Assembly: GCF_900113745.1 (NCBI RefSeq)
Contig: NZ_FOQL01000005.1
Coordinates: 1 to 64,000 of the forward strand
Reading direction: 5' to 3'
Source: Pseudomonas guineae
GTDB lineage: Bacteria; Pseudomonadota; Gammaproteobacteria; Pseudomonadales; Pseudomonadaceae
Length of the DNA stretch: 64,000 bases
Part shown: piece after piece, positions 9,985 to 19,912 of the stretch
Layout: each line of letters starts with the position of its first letter
How positions within the stretch are numbered: position 1 is the stretch's first letter
The notes under the pieces: generated by a model
What the model saw: only the letters and a program-made list of their open reading frames with translations
Told to the model about the DNA's origin: nothing
Databases searched by the model: none
Made by a program: the position numbers and the translations under genes

Positions 9985-10776
9985 ATGAGCCGTTACGCGC
10001 TTATCACCGGCGCCTCCAGTGGTATTGGCCTGGCCCTGGCTGAAGCCCTGGCCCGACGTGGGCGCAACCTAATCCTAGTGGCGCGGCAACGCGATGCGCT
10101 GGAAAGTGTCGCCAGCGAACTGACCCAGCGCTTCGCTGTGGAGGTGTTGTTTCGCACCTGTGATTTGAGCAAGCCACTGCGCGTCAGCGGCTTGCTGCAT
10201 GAACTGGAGGAAAGCGGGCTGCATATCGACCTGCTGGTGAATAACGCCGGCATCGGCACTTGTGGCGTGTATGTAGCCCAGGACTGGGCGTGCGAGCAGG
10301 CGTTGATCGAGCTGAACGTCCTCGCCCTCGCCCGCCTCTGTCACGCCATCGGCACCGTCATGGCCGGCCAGGGCAGCGGGCAGATTCTCAACGTTGCCTC
10401 GCTTGCCGGCTTTCAGCCAGGCCCAGGAATGAGTAGTTACTACGCGAGCAAAGCCTACGTGCTGCACTTCTCCGAAGGCCTGCGCGAGGAGCTCAAGCCC
10501 TACGGTGTCAAGGTGTCCGTACTGTGCCCGGGGCCAACCCGTAGTGCATTTTTTCGCACAGCGAACATGGATGTCGCCGCGCTGCAGGGCAGCAAGCTGA
10601 TGATGAGCGCCGAAGAAGTGGCGCTCATCACTGTTAGAGCCTTGGAGAAAAACCGCGCGATCATCATTCCTGGCTGGCGTAACCGTCTACTGGCCCTCAG
10701 CCCACGCCTAGCACCGCGCTGGCTGGTACGGCGAATCAGTGCACGGCTTAATCGTCATTTCGCTAAGCCGGCTTAG
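9985..10776 (+). CDS. Short-chain dehydrogenase/reductase
   Basis: 263-aa classical SDR oxidoreductase. The cofactor motif TGASSGIG is at residues 8-15, NNAG near 88-91, and the catalytic YxxxK at about 152-156 (YYASKAY) with an upstream serine. R34 after the second strand suggests NADP(H) preference. GGAG lies 9 nt before the ATG. Convergent with the AAA+ ATPase gene, only 3 nt apart. Substrate cannot be predicted. Confidence 0.9.
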   Translation: MSRYALITGASSGIGLALAEALARRGRNLILVARQRDALESVASELTQRFAVEVLFRTCDLSKPLRVSGLLHELEESGLHIDLLVNNAGIGTCGVYVAQDWACEQALIELNVLALARLCHAIGTVMAGQGSGQILNVASLAGFQPGPGMSSYYASKAYVLHFSEGLREELKPYGVKVSVLCPGPTRSAFFRTANMDVAALQGSKLMMSAEEVALITVRALEKNRAIIIPGWRNRLLALSPRLAPRWLVRRISARLNRHFAKPA

Positions 10777-10779
10777 CCG

Positions 10780-12261
10780 CTAACCGGCATTGACGGTACG
10801 TCCGTCTGCCCACGCGCGCAAAGCCGCTAAGTCTTCAGCCATTACCACCGACAACGGCGCAGTGCCTTGAATGCTTTGCAGCAGCAAGCCTTGGGTGACG
10901 GCTTGCTGCTGCGCTTGCGCGGCATACAGAGCGCTGACCACCGCCTGCTCAATCTCCGCACCGGCAAATCCGTCACAGGCCGCCGCCAGTTGCGCCACAT
11001 CAAAAGCGGCCACTTCAAGCTCACGTCGCACCAGGTGAATGCGGAATATCTCAGCACGCACGCTCGCATCCGGCAGATCAACAAAGAACAGCTCATCGAA
11101 ACGCCCCTTGCGCACCAACTCCGGCGGCAGCCGTGAGATGACGTTGGCCGTGGCCACCATAAACACTGGCGCCTTGCGTTCGGCCATCCAGGTCAACAGG
11201 GTGCCGAGCACGCGCTGACTGACGCCGCCATCATGGTCGCCGCTGGCCAGGCCCTTTTCGATTTCGTCCATCCACAACACACACGGCGCCATCTGCTCGG
11301 CCAACTTCAAGGCCTCACGCAGGTTGCGCTCGGTTTCGCCAAAGAACTTGTTATACAGGCAGGCAAAATCCAAGCGCAGCAAGGGCAGGCCCCAGAGGCC
11401 GGCGATCGCCTTGGCGGCCAGACTCTTGCCGCCACCCTGAACGCCGACCAGCAGCACGCCCTTGGGCAGATCGACACTTTTTCCTTCGAGAAAGATGCTT
11501 TGCCGCTCACCCAACCAGCGCTTGAGGTTGCTCAGCCCACCGACCTCGGCGAATCGAGCCGTGTCGTACTCGAAACTCAACACACCATCAAGATCGAGCA
11601 ACTTGAATTTGGTCTTATTCAGCTCCGGCAGGTCTTCCTGGGTAATCGCGCCGTCATCACAAATTACGTTACGCGCCAGCGTACGCGCCTCGGCGTGGCT
11701 AAGACCGCGTAAGTTCTTCACCACCTGCTGCAAGGTCCGGTTGTCCGTGCGCACCCGCGCATTACGGTTACGCGCGCTCCAGCCACTGGCCTCATCGCGC
11801 ACAATCGCCAAGAGCTCTTCCTCGGAGGGCAACGCCAGACTGAAGCGCGAGGCGTAACGCTGCACTTCCGGCGGTAGCCGGCAGGCGTGGGAAACCAGCA
11901 CCAGTGTCGGCTTACCGGGCTGCTCACTCATGGCGATTTCTTTGAGTAGGCGCACCAGTTTGGGGTTATCGTCGAGAAACGGATGCAGGTCGCACATCAC
12001 ATAGAGCGTTGGCTGTGGGTCAGCCTTGATCAGACGCAAAGCGGTTTCCGGGTCTAGGGTGGCGCTGTCGGCAGGCTCTTGTACGGAGAACCCTAAACGC
12101 TGTAAACCCTCGGTCACCGACCAGACCTGCAAACCAAGACTGCGGCGCACAGCCAGGCTGGTCAGGGTTTCCAAAACCCGCGCCTCATCCCAAGATTCGA
12201 TCAGCACCAGCTTGGTCTTGGAATCGAGCACCAACCCCAGGTCGTGAATATCGTTTTTCAC
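10780..12261 (-). CDS. AAA+ family ATPase
   Basis: 493 aa with a GTG start at 12261 preceded by AAGGAG at ideal spacing. Longer frames would overlap the divergent HIT gene, so this start is preferred. An N-terminal domain (1-220) of unknown fold precedes the AAA+ core: Walker A GVQGGGKS at 273-280, Walker [10 protein letters not shown] at 327-335, and an arginine-finger region [10 protein letters not shown] near 375. The core resembles FtsH/proteasomal AAA modules, but no protease domain is present. It may be a remodelling ATPase; partners are unknown. Confidence 0.85.
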   Translation of the reverse strand: MKNDIHDLGLVLDSKTKLVLIESWDEARVLETLTSLAVRRSLGLQVWSVTEGLQRLGFSVQEPADSATLDPETALRLIKADPQPTLYVMCDLHPFLDDNPKLVRLLKEIAMSEQPGKPTLVLVSHACRLPPEVQRYASRFSLALPSEEELLAIVRDEASGWSARNRNARVRTDNRTLQQVVKNLRGLSHAEARTLARNVICDDGAITQEDLPELNKTKFKLLDLDGVLSFEYDTARFAEVGGLSNLKRWLGERQSIFLEGKSVDLPKGVLLVGVQGGGKSLAAKAIAGLWGLPLLRLDFACLYNKFFGETERNLREALKLAEQMAPCVLWMDEIEKGLASGDHDGGVSQRVLGTLLTWMAERKAPVFMVATANVISRLPPELVRKGRFDELFFVDLPDASVRAEIFRIHLVRRELEVAAFDVAQLAAACDGFAGAEIEQAVVSALYAAQAQQQAVTQGLLLQSIQGTAPLSVVMAEDLAALRAWADGRTVNAG

Positions 12262-12316
12262 CCGCACTCCTTGTCCACTAAACTCGGGCATCTTATTACA
12301 GGCCAGGAGACTGTCC

Positions 12317-12655
12317 ATGGACTGTCTGTTTTGCAAGATCGTCGCTGGTGAAGTACCGGCGCGCAAGCTTTATGAAGATGATCAGGTGATTGCCTTCCAC
12401 GATATCGGCCCACAAGCGCCGGTGCATTTTCTGGTCATCCCGAAAAAACATATCCGCACCCTCAATGACCTGGGCGAAGCCGACACCGCATTGGCCGGAC
12501 ACATCCTTGTCACCGCCCAACGCCTGGCTAAGGAGCAGGGCTGCGACGACGGTTTTCGGGTGGTGATGAACTGCAATGAGCTGGGTGGACAGACCGTTTA
12601 TCACATCCATATGCACGTGCTCGGTCAACGCCAGCTGGCATGGCCGCCGGGTTGA
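12317..12655 (+). CDS. HIT (histidine triad) family nucleotide hydrolase
   Basis: 112-aa Hint-type protein. The histidine triad HIHMHVL supplies H96, H98 and H100, the last being the nucleophile that hydrolyses AMP-lysine or nucleoside phosphoramidates. N-terminal CLFCKIVAGEVPA is typical. AGGAG lies 8 nt before the ATG. Divergent from the AAA+ gene with a 55-bp gap and overlapped at its 3' end by the next gene. Confidence 0.92.
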   Translation: MDCLFCKIVAGEVPARKLYEDDQVIAFHDIGPQAPVHFLVIPKKHIRTLNDLGEADTALAGHILVTAQRLAKEQGCDDGFRVVMNCNELGGQTVYHIHMHVLGQRQLAWPPG

Positions 12656-13473
12656 AGCGCCAGCAGTTCGCCGCGCTGATGTTGCTCGGCCTATTGAGCG
12701 GCAGCCCGGTGCAAGCGCAAATGCTTGGCCAGACATTCAGCGACTCCCTGGCCGAAGGTAAGCAGGGACCGTCACTGGTTATAGTCCCTGCCGGGCGCTT
12801 TCTACTGGGAGATCATACTGGTCGCGGCAATCACAACGAGCACCCGCTGACGCCAATTGAAATCAGCCGTCCGTTCGCCATCGGTCGCTACGAGGTGAGC
12901 TTTACCGATTGGCGGCAGTATGCCGAGGCAACCGCCACGGCGATGCCCGATAACGAAGGCTGGGGATTGTCGGCGCAGCGCCCGGTGATCCATGTGTCTT
13001 GGTACCAGGCTGTGGCCTACAGCCAATGGCTGTCCAAGGTCACAGGGCAGCGCTATCGGTTACCGACTGAGGCCGAGTGGGAATACGCCGCACGCGCTGG
13101 CACTGATAGCTATTACTGGTGGGGCGAGCAGCTCGACAGCCCGGAAACTCAGCCGCGCGCGCATTGCCGTGGCTGCGCCACCTCACGCCTGATCCAGAAT
13201 AAGAGCGCGTTCATCGGCCAGTTCAGCGCCAACGCCTTCGGCCTGCACGATACCGCCGGTAATGTATGGGAATGGACGGCCTCACGTTTTGCCAGCCCCT
13301 TCGATGGCAATGAGCAACACGCCGCTAGCGTGCTCGATAACAGCCCGCGCGTAGTACGCGGCGGTGCCTGGAACAGCGGCCCCAGCTACCTGCGCAGCAG
13401 TCAGCGAGACATGAAACAACCGCAGCACAAAGACTACGCCTTGGGCTTTCGCGTGTTGCGTGAACTGCCCTGA
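12640..13473 (+). CDS. Formylglycine-generating enzyme/SUMF1-like secreted protein
   Basis: 277 aa. A signal peptide covers about residues 1-27 (AALMLLGLLSGSPVQAQ). A FGE-sulfatase/SUMF1 domain follows with VPAGRFLLGD, RLPTEAEWEYAARAG, DTAGNVWEWTASRF and a C-terminal LGFRVLREL. Many such proteins are not true formylglycine generators but share the C-lectin-like fold. Two cysteines lie at about 179 and 182 (HCRGCATS), not at the usual FGE catalytic place. The start overlaps the HIT gene by 16 nt and has no clear ribosome site, so it may be translationally coupled or start at the TTG at 12652. Confidence 0.8.
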   Translation: MAAGLKRQQFAALMLLGLLSGSPVQAQMLGQTFSDSLAEGKQGPSLVIVPAGRFLLGDHTGRGNHNEHPLTPIEISRPFAIGRYEVSFTDWRQYAEATATAMPDNEGWGLSAQRPVIHVSWYQAVAYSQWLSKVTGQRYRLPTEAEWEYAARAGTDSYYWWGEQLDSPETQPRAHCRGCATSRLIQNKSAFIGQFSANAFGLHDTAGNVWEWTASRFASPFDGNEQHAASVLDNSPRVVRGGAWNSGPSYLRSSQRDMKQPQHKDYALGFRVLRELP

Positions 13474-13587
13474 CCGGGCGCAAGGGTCAGCACTGTTGAT
13501 GCATCTCGGCAGCTGCGACGAAACGTCAACAGACCCTCTGCATGGTTTGGAGTAAACTAACAACCGTAGTCATCGCCGGAGGTCCCT

Positions 13588-14235
13588 ATGGCCAGCGAAC
13601 GTCACTTTTCACCTGTTGATCGCCTGTTACTGCAAGCCGATGCCGCCTTGCGCACTTTGCTGCCATTCAGTGGCCAACCCACTCGGCCGTCGCCCGGCAT
13701 CGTGCAGCCGGAAGCCGAGATGGATGAGGCCCAGGCCCAGCATGTCGCAGGGCTTATGCGCATCAACCATACGGGTGAGGTCTGTGCTCAGGCGCTGTAC
13801 CAAGGCCAAGCCTTGACCGCTAAGTTGCCACAGGTGCGTCAGGCCATGGAGCATGCCGCCGATGAAGAAATTGATCATCTAGCCTGGTGTGAACAGCGTA
13901 TCCGCCAACTTGGCAGCCAGCCGAGCTTACTCAACCCGCTGTTCTATGGCTTGTCGTTTGGCGTAGGCGCCGCAGCCGGTCTGATCAGTGACAAAGTCAG
14001 CCTCGGCTTTGTCGCCGCCACCGAGGATCAAGTAGTCAAACACCTCGACGAGCACCTGCAGCAAATCCCTCTGGGAGACCAAAAGTCCCGAGCAATTCTC
14101 GAGCAGATGCGCATCGATGAAGAGCAGCATGCCTGCAATGCCCTGGATGCCGGCGGCCTGCGCTTTCCGGCGCCGGTGAAGTTCGGCATGAGCCTGCTGG
14201 CCAAGGTGATGACCAGCAGCACTTACCGCGTATAA
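13588..14235 (+). CDS. coq7: Ubiquinone biosynthesis di-iron hydroxylase Coq7
   Basis: 215 aa. Performs the late hydroxylation of the demethoxyubiquinol ring in aerobic ubiquinone synthesis. Ferritin-like di-iron ligands are visible as [16 protein letters not shown] and the C-terminal EEQHACNA motifs. GGAGG lies 5-6 nt before the ATG. A strong terminator follows, then the convergent OsmC-like gene. In P. aeruginosa, as I recall, speD lies immediately downstream; it is absent here. Confidence 0.93.
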   Translation: MASERHFSPVDRLLLQADAALRTLLPFSGQPTRPSPGIVQPEAEMDEAQAQHVAGLMRINHTGEVCAQALYQGQALTAKLPQVRQAMEHAADEEIDHLAWCEQRIRQLGSQPSLLNPLFYGLSFGVGAAAGLISDKVSLGFVAATEDQVVKHLDEHLQQIPLGDQKSRAILEQMRIDEEQHACNALDAGGLRFPAPVKFGMSLLAKVMTSSTYRV

Positions 14236-14254
14236 CGCTAAATCAGCGGCACAA

Positions 14255-14278
14255 AAAAGGGCACCTCGGTGCCCTTTT
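14255..14278. terminator. Bidirectional terminator between coq7 and osmC-like gene
   Basis: AAAAGGGCAC-CTCG-GTGCCCTTTT is a perfect 10-bp stem with T/A tails on both sides, serving the convergent genes. Confidence 0.85.
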
Positions 14279-14304
14279 GCCTATCACGCGATCAGTGCAG
14301 CGGT

Positions 14305-14730
14305 TTACTCCGCCAACTCGATAATTTCGTAGTCGTGCGTGATCTCTACACCACCACGCCCCAGCATGATCGACGCCGAGCAGTATTTCTCAGCCGAGAG
14401 CTCGACCGCACGCTTGACCTGCGCCTCTTTCAGGCCACGGCCCTTGACCACAAAATGCAGGTGGATCTTGGTGAACACCTTAGGCTCTTCAGTCGCGCGC
14501 TCAGCCTCCAGAAAGGCCTCACAACTTTCTACGGCCTGGCGGGACTTCTTCAGGATGCTGACCACATCGAAGTTGCTGCAACCGCCCAGACCGATCAGCA
14601 GCATTTCCATCGGCCGCACACCCAGGTTACGACCACCGCTCTCTGGCGGCCCGTCCATGACCACCGCGTGACCACTGCCGGATTCACCAATAAACAGGGC
14701 TTCGCCGGCCCACTGAATACGCGCTTTCAT
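14305..14730 (-). CDS. OsmC/Ohr family protein
   Basis: 141-aa member of the OsmC superfamily of thiol-dependent peroxidases. The two candidate redox cysteines are in GLGGCSNFDV (about residue 51) and ESCEAFLEAE (about residue 69). GGAG lies 8 nt upstream of the ATG. Length and motifs are closer to the YhfA subgroup than to OhrA (inference). Divergent from vfr with a 234-bp shared regulatory region. Confidence 0.88.
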   Translation of the reverse strand: MKARIQWAGEALFIGESGSGHAVVMDGPPESGGRNLGVRPMEMLLIGLGGCSNFDVVSILKKSRQAVESCEAFLEAERATEEPKVFTKIHLHFVVKGRGLKEAQVKRAVELSAEKYCSASIMLGRGGVEITHDYEIIELAE

Positions 14731-14802
14731 TGCCCAGGCTCCGCTGTTAAAAAGGAACGCAGCTTAGCACAGCACTTTTGCCAAGCGGCCATACGCCACT
14801 TC

Positions 14803-14825
14803 CGCTTAAGTTCCACGCTTAAGTG
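14803..14825. repeat. Tandem CTTAAG palindromes between osmC-like gene and vfr
   Basis: CGCTTAAGT occurs at 14803-14811 and again at 14816-14824, a 13-bp period, each centred on the palindrome CTTAAG. The site lies in the divergent control region. It could be a regulator site or chance. Confidence 0.35.
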
Positions 14826-14964
14826 TTAGCCAGGTCGCAAAACCACACCTAGTATAGGGCTGCTTGTTAAGATGACGCCTGATTACTGGCACACTTGTAC
14901 AGATAACTATTATTAGAAACGCCAGCCAAACAACGGCTTACTCTTATAAATTCGGGATTCGGGC

Positions 14965-15609
14965 ATGGTTGCTATTACCCTCACACCTAAAATAAAAAAT
15001 CTCGACAAGCTTCTCGCGCATTGCCACCGCCGTCGCTACACCGCCAAGAGCACCATCATCTACGCGGGCGATCGCTGCGAAACGCTGTTCTTCATCGTTA
15101 AGGGCTCGGTCACTATTTTGATCGAAGACGATGATGGTCGGGAAATGATCATCGCTTACCTCAACCCCGGCGATTTCTTTGGCGAAATGGGCCTGTTCGA
15201 AAAGGACGGCGCGGAAAAAGAACGCAGCGCTTGGGTCCGCGCCAAGACTGAGTGCGAAGTCGCGGAATTGAGCTACGCCAAGTTTCGCGAACTCACCCAG
15301 CAGGACCCCGACATCCTTTACGCCTTGGGCAGCCAAATGGCCGAGCGCTTGCGCAACACCACGCGCAAGGTGGGTGATCTGGCTTTTCTCGATGTCACTG
15401 GTCGCGTTGCGCGCACATTACTCGACCTGTGCAAACAGCCCGATGCTATGACGCACCCTGACGGTATGCAGATCAAGATTACCCGCCAGGAAATCGGCCG
15501 TATTGTTGGCTGTTCACGGGAAATGGTCGGGCGCGTGCTCAAGGCACTGGAAGAGCAAGGGTTGGTCAACGTCAAGGGCAAGACCATGGTGGTCTTCGGC
15601 ACTCGCTGA
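14965..15609 (+). CDS. vfr: cAMP-responsive global regulator Vfr (CRP family)
   Basis: 214-aa CRP-family transcription factor that in Pseudomonas controls virulence, twitching, type III secretion and quorum sensing. A cyclic-nucleotide domain (about 20-130) contains [11 protein letters not shown] and the phosphate-binding ERSAWVRA. The HTH at about 168-195 ([21 protein letters not shown]) matches the CRP recognition helix RxxxGR. The gene is flanked by a divergent control region and by a perfect bidirectional terminator. Confidence 0.96.
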   Translation: MVAITLTPKIKNLDKLLAHCHRRRYTAKSTIIYAGDRCETLFFIVKGSVTILIEDDDGREMIIAYLNPGDFFGEMGLFEKDGAEKERSAWVRAKTECEVAELSYAKFRELTQQDPDILYALGSQMAERLRNTTRKVGDLAFLDVTGRVARTLLDLCKQPDAMTHPDGMQIKITRQEIGRIVGCSREMVGRVLKALEEQGLVNVKGKTMVVFGTR

Positions 15610-15626
15610 GCCAGCAAACGCCAACA

Positions 15627-15654
15627 AAAAAGCCGACGCATGCGTCGGCTTTTT
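15627..15654. terminator. Bidirectional terminator between vfr and trpC
   Basis: AAAAAGCCGACGCA followed directly by TGCGTCGGCTTTTT is a perfect 28-bp palindrome with U-tracts on both strands, ending both vfr and the trp operon. Confidence 0.92.
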
Positions 15655-15667
15655 ATTGCTTGATGGA

Positions 15668-16504
15668 TCAGTCCACGTCAGGCGAAGCGACCAGCCGCTT
15701 GCGCTCGGGGAAGAACAGCCGTTCCAGCTCTGCCCCCGGGTTGTCGGCGCGCATAAACGCCTCGCCCACCAGGAAGGCATAGACCTCGCTGATCTCCATC
15801 AGCTCGACATCAGCACGGTTGAGAATACCGCTCTCGGTCACCACCAAACGGTCACGCGGAATCCGTGGCAGCAGGTCAAGGGTGGTCTCTAAGTTAAGCT
15901 CGAAGGTGTGCAGGTTACGGTTGTTGATGCCCACCAACGGCGTGTCCAACGTTTTCAGCGCCCGCTCCAGCTCGTTGCCGTCATGCACCTCCACCAGTAC
16001 ATCCAAATCAAAAGCCTTGGCGGTCGCGGCCAGTTCGGCCATTTGGCCATCTTCCAGCGCCGAAACGATCAGCAGCACGCAATCGGCACCGAGCGCGCGG
16101 GCTTCGACGATCTGGTACGGATCGAGCATAAAATCTTTGCGGATCACCGGCAGTGAACAGGCCAAACGGGCTGCTTGCAGGTAACGATCCGCGCCCTGAA
16201 AGAAATCGATATCAGTGAGCACCGACAGACAGGTAGCGCCACCGCTCTGATAACTCTGGGCAAGTTCTGCCGGCACGAAGTGTTCGCGCAGCACACCTTT
16301 GCTCGGCGAGGCTTTTTTGATTTCGGCAATCACGGCGGGTTGCTTGCGCTTAGCCTGAGCTATCAAGGCTTGAGCAAAACCACGCACCGGATCGGCGCAG
16401 CGCGCCTGCTGTTCGACTTCAGCGAGGCTTACAAGGGCGCGACGAGCTGCAACTTCCTCAGCCTTACGCGCGAGAATTTTCTCCAGAACGGTTGGAATAC
16501 TCAC
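15668..16504 (-). CDS. trpC: Indole-3-glycerol-phosphate synthase
   Basis: 278-aa TIM-barrel enzyme of tryptophan synthesis (CdRP to indole glycerol phosphate). The family signature [31 protein letters not shown] and VTESGI are all present. The start is GTG, overlapping the trpD stop as GTGA, so translation is coupled. Monofunctional, as usual in Pseudomonas (no PRAI fusion). Confidence 0.95.
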   Translation of the reverse strand: MSIPTVLEKILARKAEEVAARRALVSLAEVEQQARCADPVRGFAQALIAQAKRKQPAVIAEIKKASPSKGVLREHFVPAELAQSYQSGGATCLSVLTDIDFFQGADRYLQAARLACSLPVIRKDFMLDPYQIVEARALGADCVLLIVSALEDGQMAELAATAKAFDLDVLVEVHDGNELERALKTLDTPLVGINNRNLHTFELNLETTLDLLPRIPRDRLVVTESGILNRADVELMEISEVYAFLVGEAFMRADNPGAELERLFFPERKRLVASPDVD

Positions 16505-17550
16505 CCGGCATTCTCCTCTTTGAATACGGCGGTAAAGGACACCAACTCTTGCAGCTTTTCCCAGGCCAAGCCTGTATGCAAAGCATCGTGAGCCAGCGCC
16601 ACCCCTTCTTTCAGGCTAGCCGCCAGGTCTGCCGCATACAACGCCGCACCGGCATTCAGCGCAATCATGTCTGCCGCTTTCTGCCCGGCGTCGGTCATGC
16701 GCTTGCTCAGCGCGTCACGAATCAACACCAACGAAGCCTCCGGGCTGTCCACGGCCAAGCCGACCAAGCTCTGACTTTTCAGGCCGAGGTCTTCCGGCAG
16801 CACCTCGTACTCGCTGATTTGCCCATCTTTTAGTTCGGCCACATGGGTCGCGGCCGCCAAGCTGAACTCATCCAGCCCGTCGCGCGAGTGCACCACCAAA
16901 ATATGCTGGCTACCCAGGCGCTTGAGCACCTCGGCCAGTGGTCGGCACAGCGCCTGACTGAACACACCGACTACCTGATGCTTGACGCCTGCCGGATTGG
17001 TCAGCGGACCGAGCATATTGAAGATGGTGCGCAGGCCCAATTCACGCCGCGGCAGCGCCGCGTGCTTCATCGCCGAATGATGCACCTGAGCAAACATAAA
17101 GCCGACGCCCACGCTGTCGATACAACGCGCCACTTGCTCGGGCGTCAGCTGCAGGTAAATACCTGCGGCCTCAAGCAGATCGGCACTGCCGCTTTTGCCT
17201 GAAACCGCACGGTTGCCGTGCTTGGCCACCTTGCCGCCGGCGGCGGCAACAACAAAGCTCGCCGCCGTCGACACGTTGAAGATATTGGCGCCATCACCGC
17301 CGGTGCCGACCACATCGACGACATGATCGAGGGTCTGCAAATGCACATGACTGGCTAGCTCACGCATTACCGAAACTGCACCGACGATCTCGTCGATGGT
17401 TTCGCTCTTCATGCGCATGCCCATCAGAAAGGCGCCAATCTGCGCATCGGTGCACTGGCCGGTCATGATCTCGCGCATCACGTCCTGCATTTCTTCGGTG
17501 CTCAGATCGAGCTGGCTGACCACTCGATTAAGCGCTTCCTTGATATTCAT
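16501..17550 (-). CDS. trpD: Anthranilate phosphoribosyltransferase
   Basis: 349 aa. Transfers phosphoribosyl from PRPP to anthranilate. The PRPP/Mg site [16 protein letters not shown] (about 80-95), [19 protein letters not shown] and [10 protein letters not shown] are present. The ATG overlaps the trpG stop (ATGA) and its stop overlaps the trpC start, forming a tightly coupled unit. Confidence 0.96.
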   Translation of the reverse strand: MNIKEALNRVVSQLDLSTEEMQDVMREIMTGQCTDAQIGAFLMGMRMKSETIDEIVGAVSVMRELASHVHLQTLDHVVDVVGTGGDGANIFNVSTAASFVVAAAGGKVAKHGNRAVSGKSGSADLLEAAGIYLQLTPEQVARCIDSVGVGFMFAQVHHSAMKHAALPRRELGLRTIFNMLGPLTNPAGVKHQVVGVFSQALCRPLAEVLKRLGSQHILVVHSRDGLDEFSLAAATHVAELKDGQISEYEVLPEDLGLKSQSLVGLAVDSPEASLVLIRDALSKRMTDAGQKAADMIALNAGAALYAADLAASLKEGVALAHDALHTGLAWEKLQELVSFTAVFKEENAG

Positions 17551-18143
17551 CGGCGCTGGCCTCCTTGTTGTTTGAGGAAGTTGGCAAACAGCTCATGGCC
17601 CTGCTCGGTCAGGATCGATTCCGGGTGAAACTGCACGCCTTCGATATGCAGGGTTTTATGGCGCAGGCCCATGATTTCATCCACCGCGCCATCGGTATGC
17701 TGGGTCCAGGCGGTCACTTCCAAGCAATCCGGCAAGGTTGCATGCTCGACCACCAGCGAATGGTAGCGAGTGACGGTCAGCGGATTATTCAGGCCGGCGA
17801 ACACACCTAGGTCCTTATGGAACACTGGGCTGGTCTTGCCATGCATCACCTGACGCGCACGCACGACATCGCCACCGAAGGCCTGACCAATACTCTGGTG
17901 GCCAAGGCACACACCGAGAATCGGCAGCTTGCCGGCGAAATGCAGGATGGCCTCGATGGACACCCCCGCCTCAGTCGGCGTGCACGGGCCGGGCGACACC
18001 ACGATGCGCTCGGGCTGCAGCGCTTCGATCTCGGCAATACTCAGTTCGTCGTTACGAATCACGTGTACGTCAGCACCGAGCTCGCCCAGGTACTGCACCA
18101 CGTTGTAGGTAAAGGAGTCGTAGTTATCAATCATCAGCAGCAT
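17547..18143 (-). CDS. trpG: Anthranilate synthase component II (glutamine amidotransferase)
   Basis: 198-aa class I glutamine amidotransferase that feeds ammonia to TrpE. The catalytic cysteine lies in [15 protein letters not shown] (about residue 79), with histidine and glutamate in VQFHPESIL near 168-176. GAGGAG lies 8 nt before the ATG. It starts 11 nt after the trpE stop. A protein of this type may also serve folate synthesis as PabA in some bacteria; the operon favours Trp. Confidence 0.95.
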   Translation of the reverse strand: MLLMIDNYDSFTYNVVQYLGELGADVHVIRNDELSIAEIEALQPERIVVSPGPCTPTEAGVSIEAILHFAGKLPILGVCLGHQSIGQAFGGDVVRARQVMHGKTSPVFHKDLGVFAGLNNPLTVTRYHSLVVEHATLPDCLEVTAWTQHTDGAVDEIMGLRHKTLHIEGVQFHPESILTEQGHELFANFLKQQGGQRR

Positions 18144-18154
18144 GGCAGGACTCC

Positions 18155-19663
18155 TCAGCGCTTGGTCTGGTCAGAAACGGTTTGCTCGGAGACAGTTTGT
18201 TCGGCGAGCGCCACAGCACGGAACATGGCGCGGCGCTTGTTCAGCGTTTCCTCCCACTCCAGCGCCGGCACTGAGTCGGCAACAATGCCGGCACCGGCCT
18301 GCACATGCAGCTCACCGTTTTTGATCACCGCGGTGCGAATAGCGATGGCGGTGTCCATATTGCCGTTCCAGGCCAGGTAGCCCACGGCACCGCCGTAGAC
18401 GCCTCGTTTTACCGGTTCTAGTTCGTCGATGATTTCCATGGCGCGAATCTTCGGTGCGCCGGACAAGGTGCCCGCCGGCAGAATCGCGCGTAGCGCGTCC
18501 ATAGCGGTCAGACCTTCCTTAAGTTGGCCGGTAACGTTAGAAACGATATGCATCACGTTGGAATAGCGCTCAATGACCATTTTCTCGGTGAGTTTGACAC
18601 TGCCCGTGCTGGCGACCCGACCGACATCGTTACGACCCAGATCGATCAACATCAGGTGCTCGGCCACCTCTTTAGCATCGGAAAGCAGATCTGCTTCCAA
18701 GGCCAGATCGGCCTCTTCATTAGCACCGCGTGGTCGGGTGCCGGCAATCGGACGCACCGTCACCAGCCCGTCCTCGAGGCGCACCAGCACTTCCGGTGAG
18801 CTGCCCACCACATGGAAGTCGCCAAAGTTAAAGAAGTACATATAAGGCGTCGGGTTGATGCAGCGCAGCGCGCGGTATAGATCAATCGGCGCGGCCTTAA
18901 ACGGGATCGACATGCGCTGTGAGATCACCACCTGCATGCAGTCACCGGCAAGGATGTATTCCTTGATCGCCTTAACCGCCTGCTCGTAATCGTCACGTTT
19001 AAAGCTTGAGACGAACTCCGGATCTGCAGAGGCTGGCGCAGCAAGGTCTACGCCCAAGCGCGGGGTAATCGGCTGGCGCAGTTTGTGCAAAATCTCCTGC
19101 AGGCGCGCCTGGCCTTGCTCCAACGCATCGGCATCAGCGGGGTCAACCAGCACGATGGCGTGCATCTTGCCGGCCAGATTGTCGAACACCACTACCGCAT
19201 CAGACACCATTAGCAGAATATCCGGCGTGCCAAGCGCATCCGGGTTTACACCCTTGGCCAGTTTTGGCTCGACATAACGCACACTGTCGTAACCGAAGTA
19301 ACCGACCAAGCCACCGTTAAAACGCGGCAGGCCCGGCAGGGTCGGTACTTTGTAGCGGTCTTTGAATTGCTCGACAAAGGCCAACGGGTCTTCGCAGTGG
19401 TGACGCTCGACTTCCACACCATCGACGCTGACCGTTACATCGTGCTCATACGCACGCAGCACGGTACGGGCCGGCAGGCCGATGATCGAGTAGCGCCCCC
19501 ACTTCTCGCCGCCTTGGACGGACTCAAGCAGGTAGGTGTTGGCCTCGTCGGCCAGCTTCAAATAGATGGACAGTGGCGTGTCGAAATCCACCAGGGTTTC
19601 GCAGGCAACAGGAATACGGTTATAGCCGGCAGCGGCTAAACGCAGGAATTCATCGCGGGTCAT
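18155..19663 (-). CDS. trpE: Anthranilate synthase component I
   Basis: 502 aa from the ATG at 19663 ([18 protein letters not shown]), preceded by GAGG. The frame is open 20 codons further up, but that part lies in the leader and does not look like TrpE. It converts chorismate to anthranilate with TrpG. A Trp feedback-site LLES segment near 45-48, the core PIAGTRPRG, and the C-terminal [17 protein letters not shown] are present. It is immediately followed by trpG (11 nt), whereas in P. aeruginosa, as I recall, pyocin genes separate the two. A Trp-rich leader peptide precedes it. Confidence 0.95.
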   Translation of the reverse strand: MTRDEFLRLAAAGYNRIPVACETLVDFDTPLSIYLKLADEANTYLLESVQGGEKWGRYSIIGLPARTVLRAYEHDVTVSVDGVEVERHHCEDPLAFVEQFKDRYKVPTLPGLPRFNGGLVGYFGYDSVRYVEPKLAKGVNPDALGTPDILLMVSDAVVVFDNLAGKMHAIVLVDPADADALEQGQARLQEILHKLRQPITPRLGVDLAAPASADPEFVSSFKRDDYEQAVKAIKEYILAGDCMQVVISQRMSIPFKAAPIDLYRALRCINPTPYMYFFNFGDFHVVGSSPEVLVRLEDGLVTVRPIAGTRPRGANEEADLALEADLLSDAKEVAEHLMLIDLGRNDVGRVASTGSVKLTEKMVIERYSNVMHIVSNVTGQLKEGLTAMDALRAILPAGTLSGAPKIRAMEIIDELEPVKRGVYGGAVGYLAWNGNMDTAIAIRTAVIKNGELHVQAGAGIVADSVPALEWEETLNKRRAMFRAVALAEQTVSEQTVSDQTKR

Positions 19664-19690
19664 GATCAGCCTCGTGGCTTGAGGTAATTC

Positions 19691-19792
19691 GGTCGTGTGC
19701 AAGCGTGCCGGCTGTGCGGCCAAGATCAGGTCAGAGGCGCCAGCGCCAACGGGCCAGAGCCTTGATGATTTTCATATCGGCGCTTGCCGACC
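19691..19792 (-). promoter_or_regulatory. Possible RNA switch in the trpE leader
   Basis: On the minus strand GGTCGGCAAGCG (19781-19792), just upstream of the leader-peptide start, can pair with CGCTTGC-ACA-CGACC (19691-19705), about 30 nt before trpE. This gives 12 bp with a 3-nt bulge enclosing the whole leader peptide. A ribosome translating or stalling in the leader would disrupt it. No hairpin followed by a U-run is visible, so how termination is achieved is unclear. The pairing is seen; its role is inference. Confidence 0.4.
19731..19775 (-). CDS. trpL: trp operon leader peptide (WRW)
   Basis: Fourteen codons, [14 protein letters not shown] and TGA, ending 67 nt before the trpE ATG. 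Two Trp codons are separated by one Arg, the arrangement used to stall ribosomes when charged tRNA-Trp is scarce. Attenuation of trpE has been reported in pseudomonads, so a leader here is expected. The ribosome site is weak (GGCAAGCGCCGAT). Too short for routine gene calling. Confidence 0.8.
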   Translation of the reverse strand: MKIIKALARWRWRL

Positions 19793-19912
19793 AACGCGTG
19801 CAGATAACCACCACGAGGCTCTCTTAATTCAGGCGGGATAGGAATGCGGCCACACTAGCGCACGGTCAGAACCGAATCAACCCGCAAGACCCGGCAAAAG
19901 CGACGGTTCGAC

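Noticed and set aside
19664..19723. 20-codon N-terminal extension of trpE
   Set aside because: It lies inside the trp leader, between leader peptide and the well-supported ATG with GAGG; it lacks TrpE similarity.
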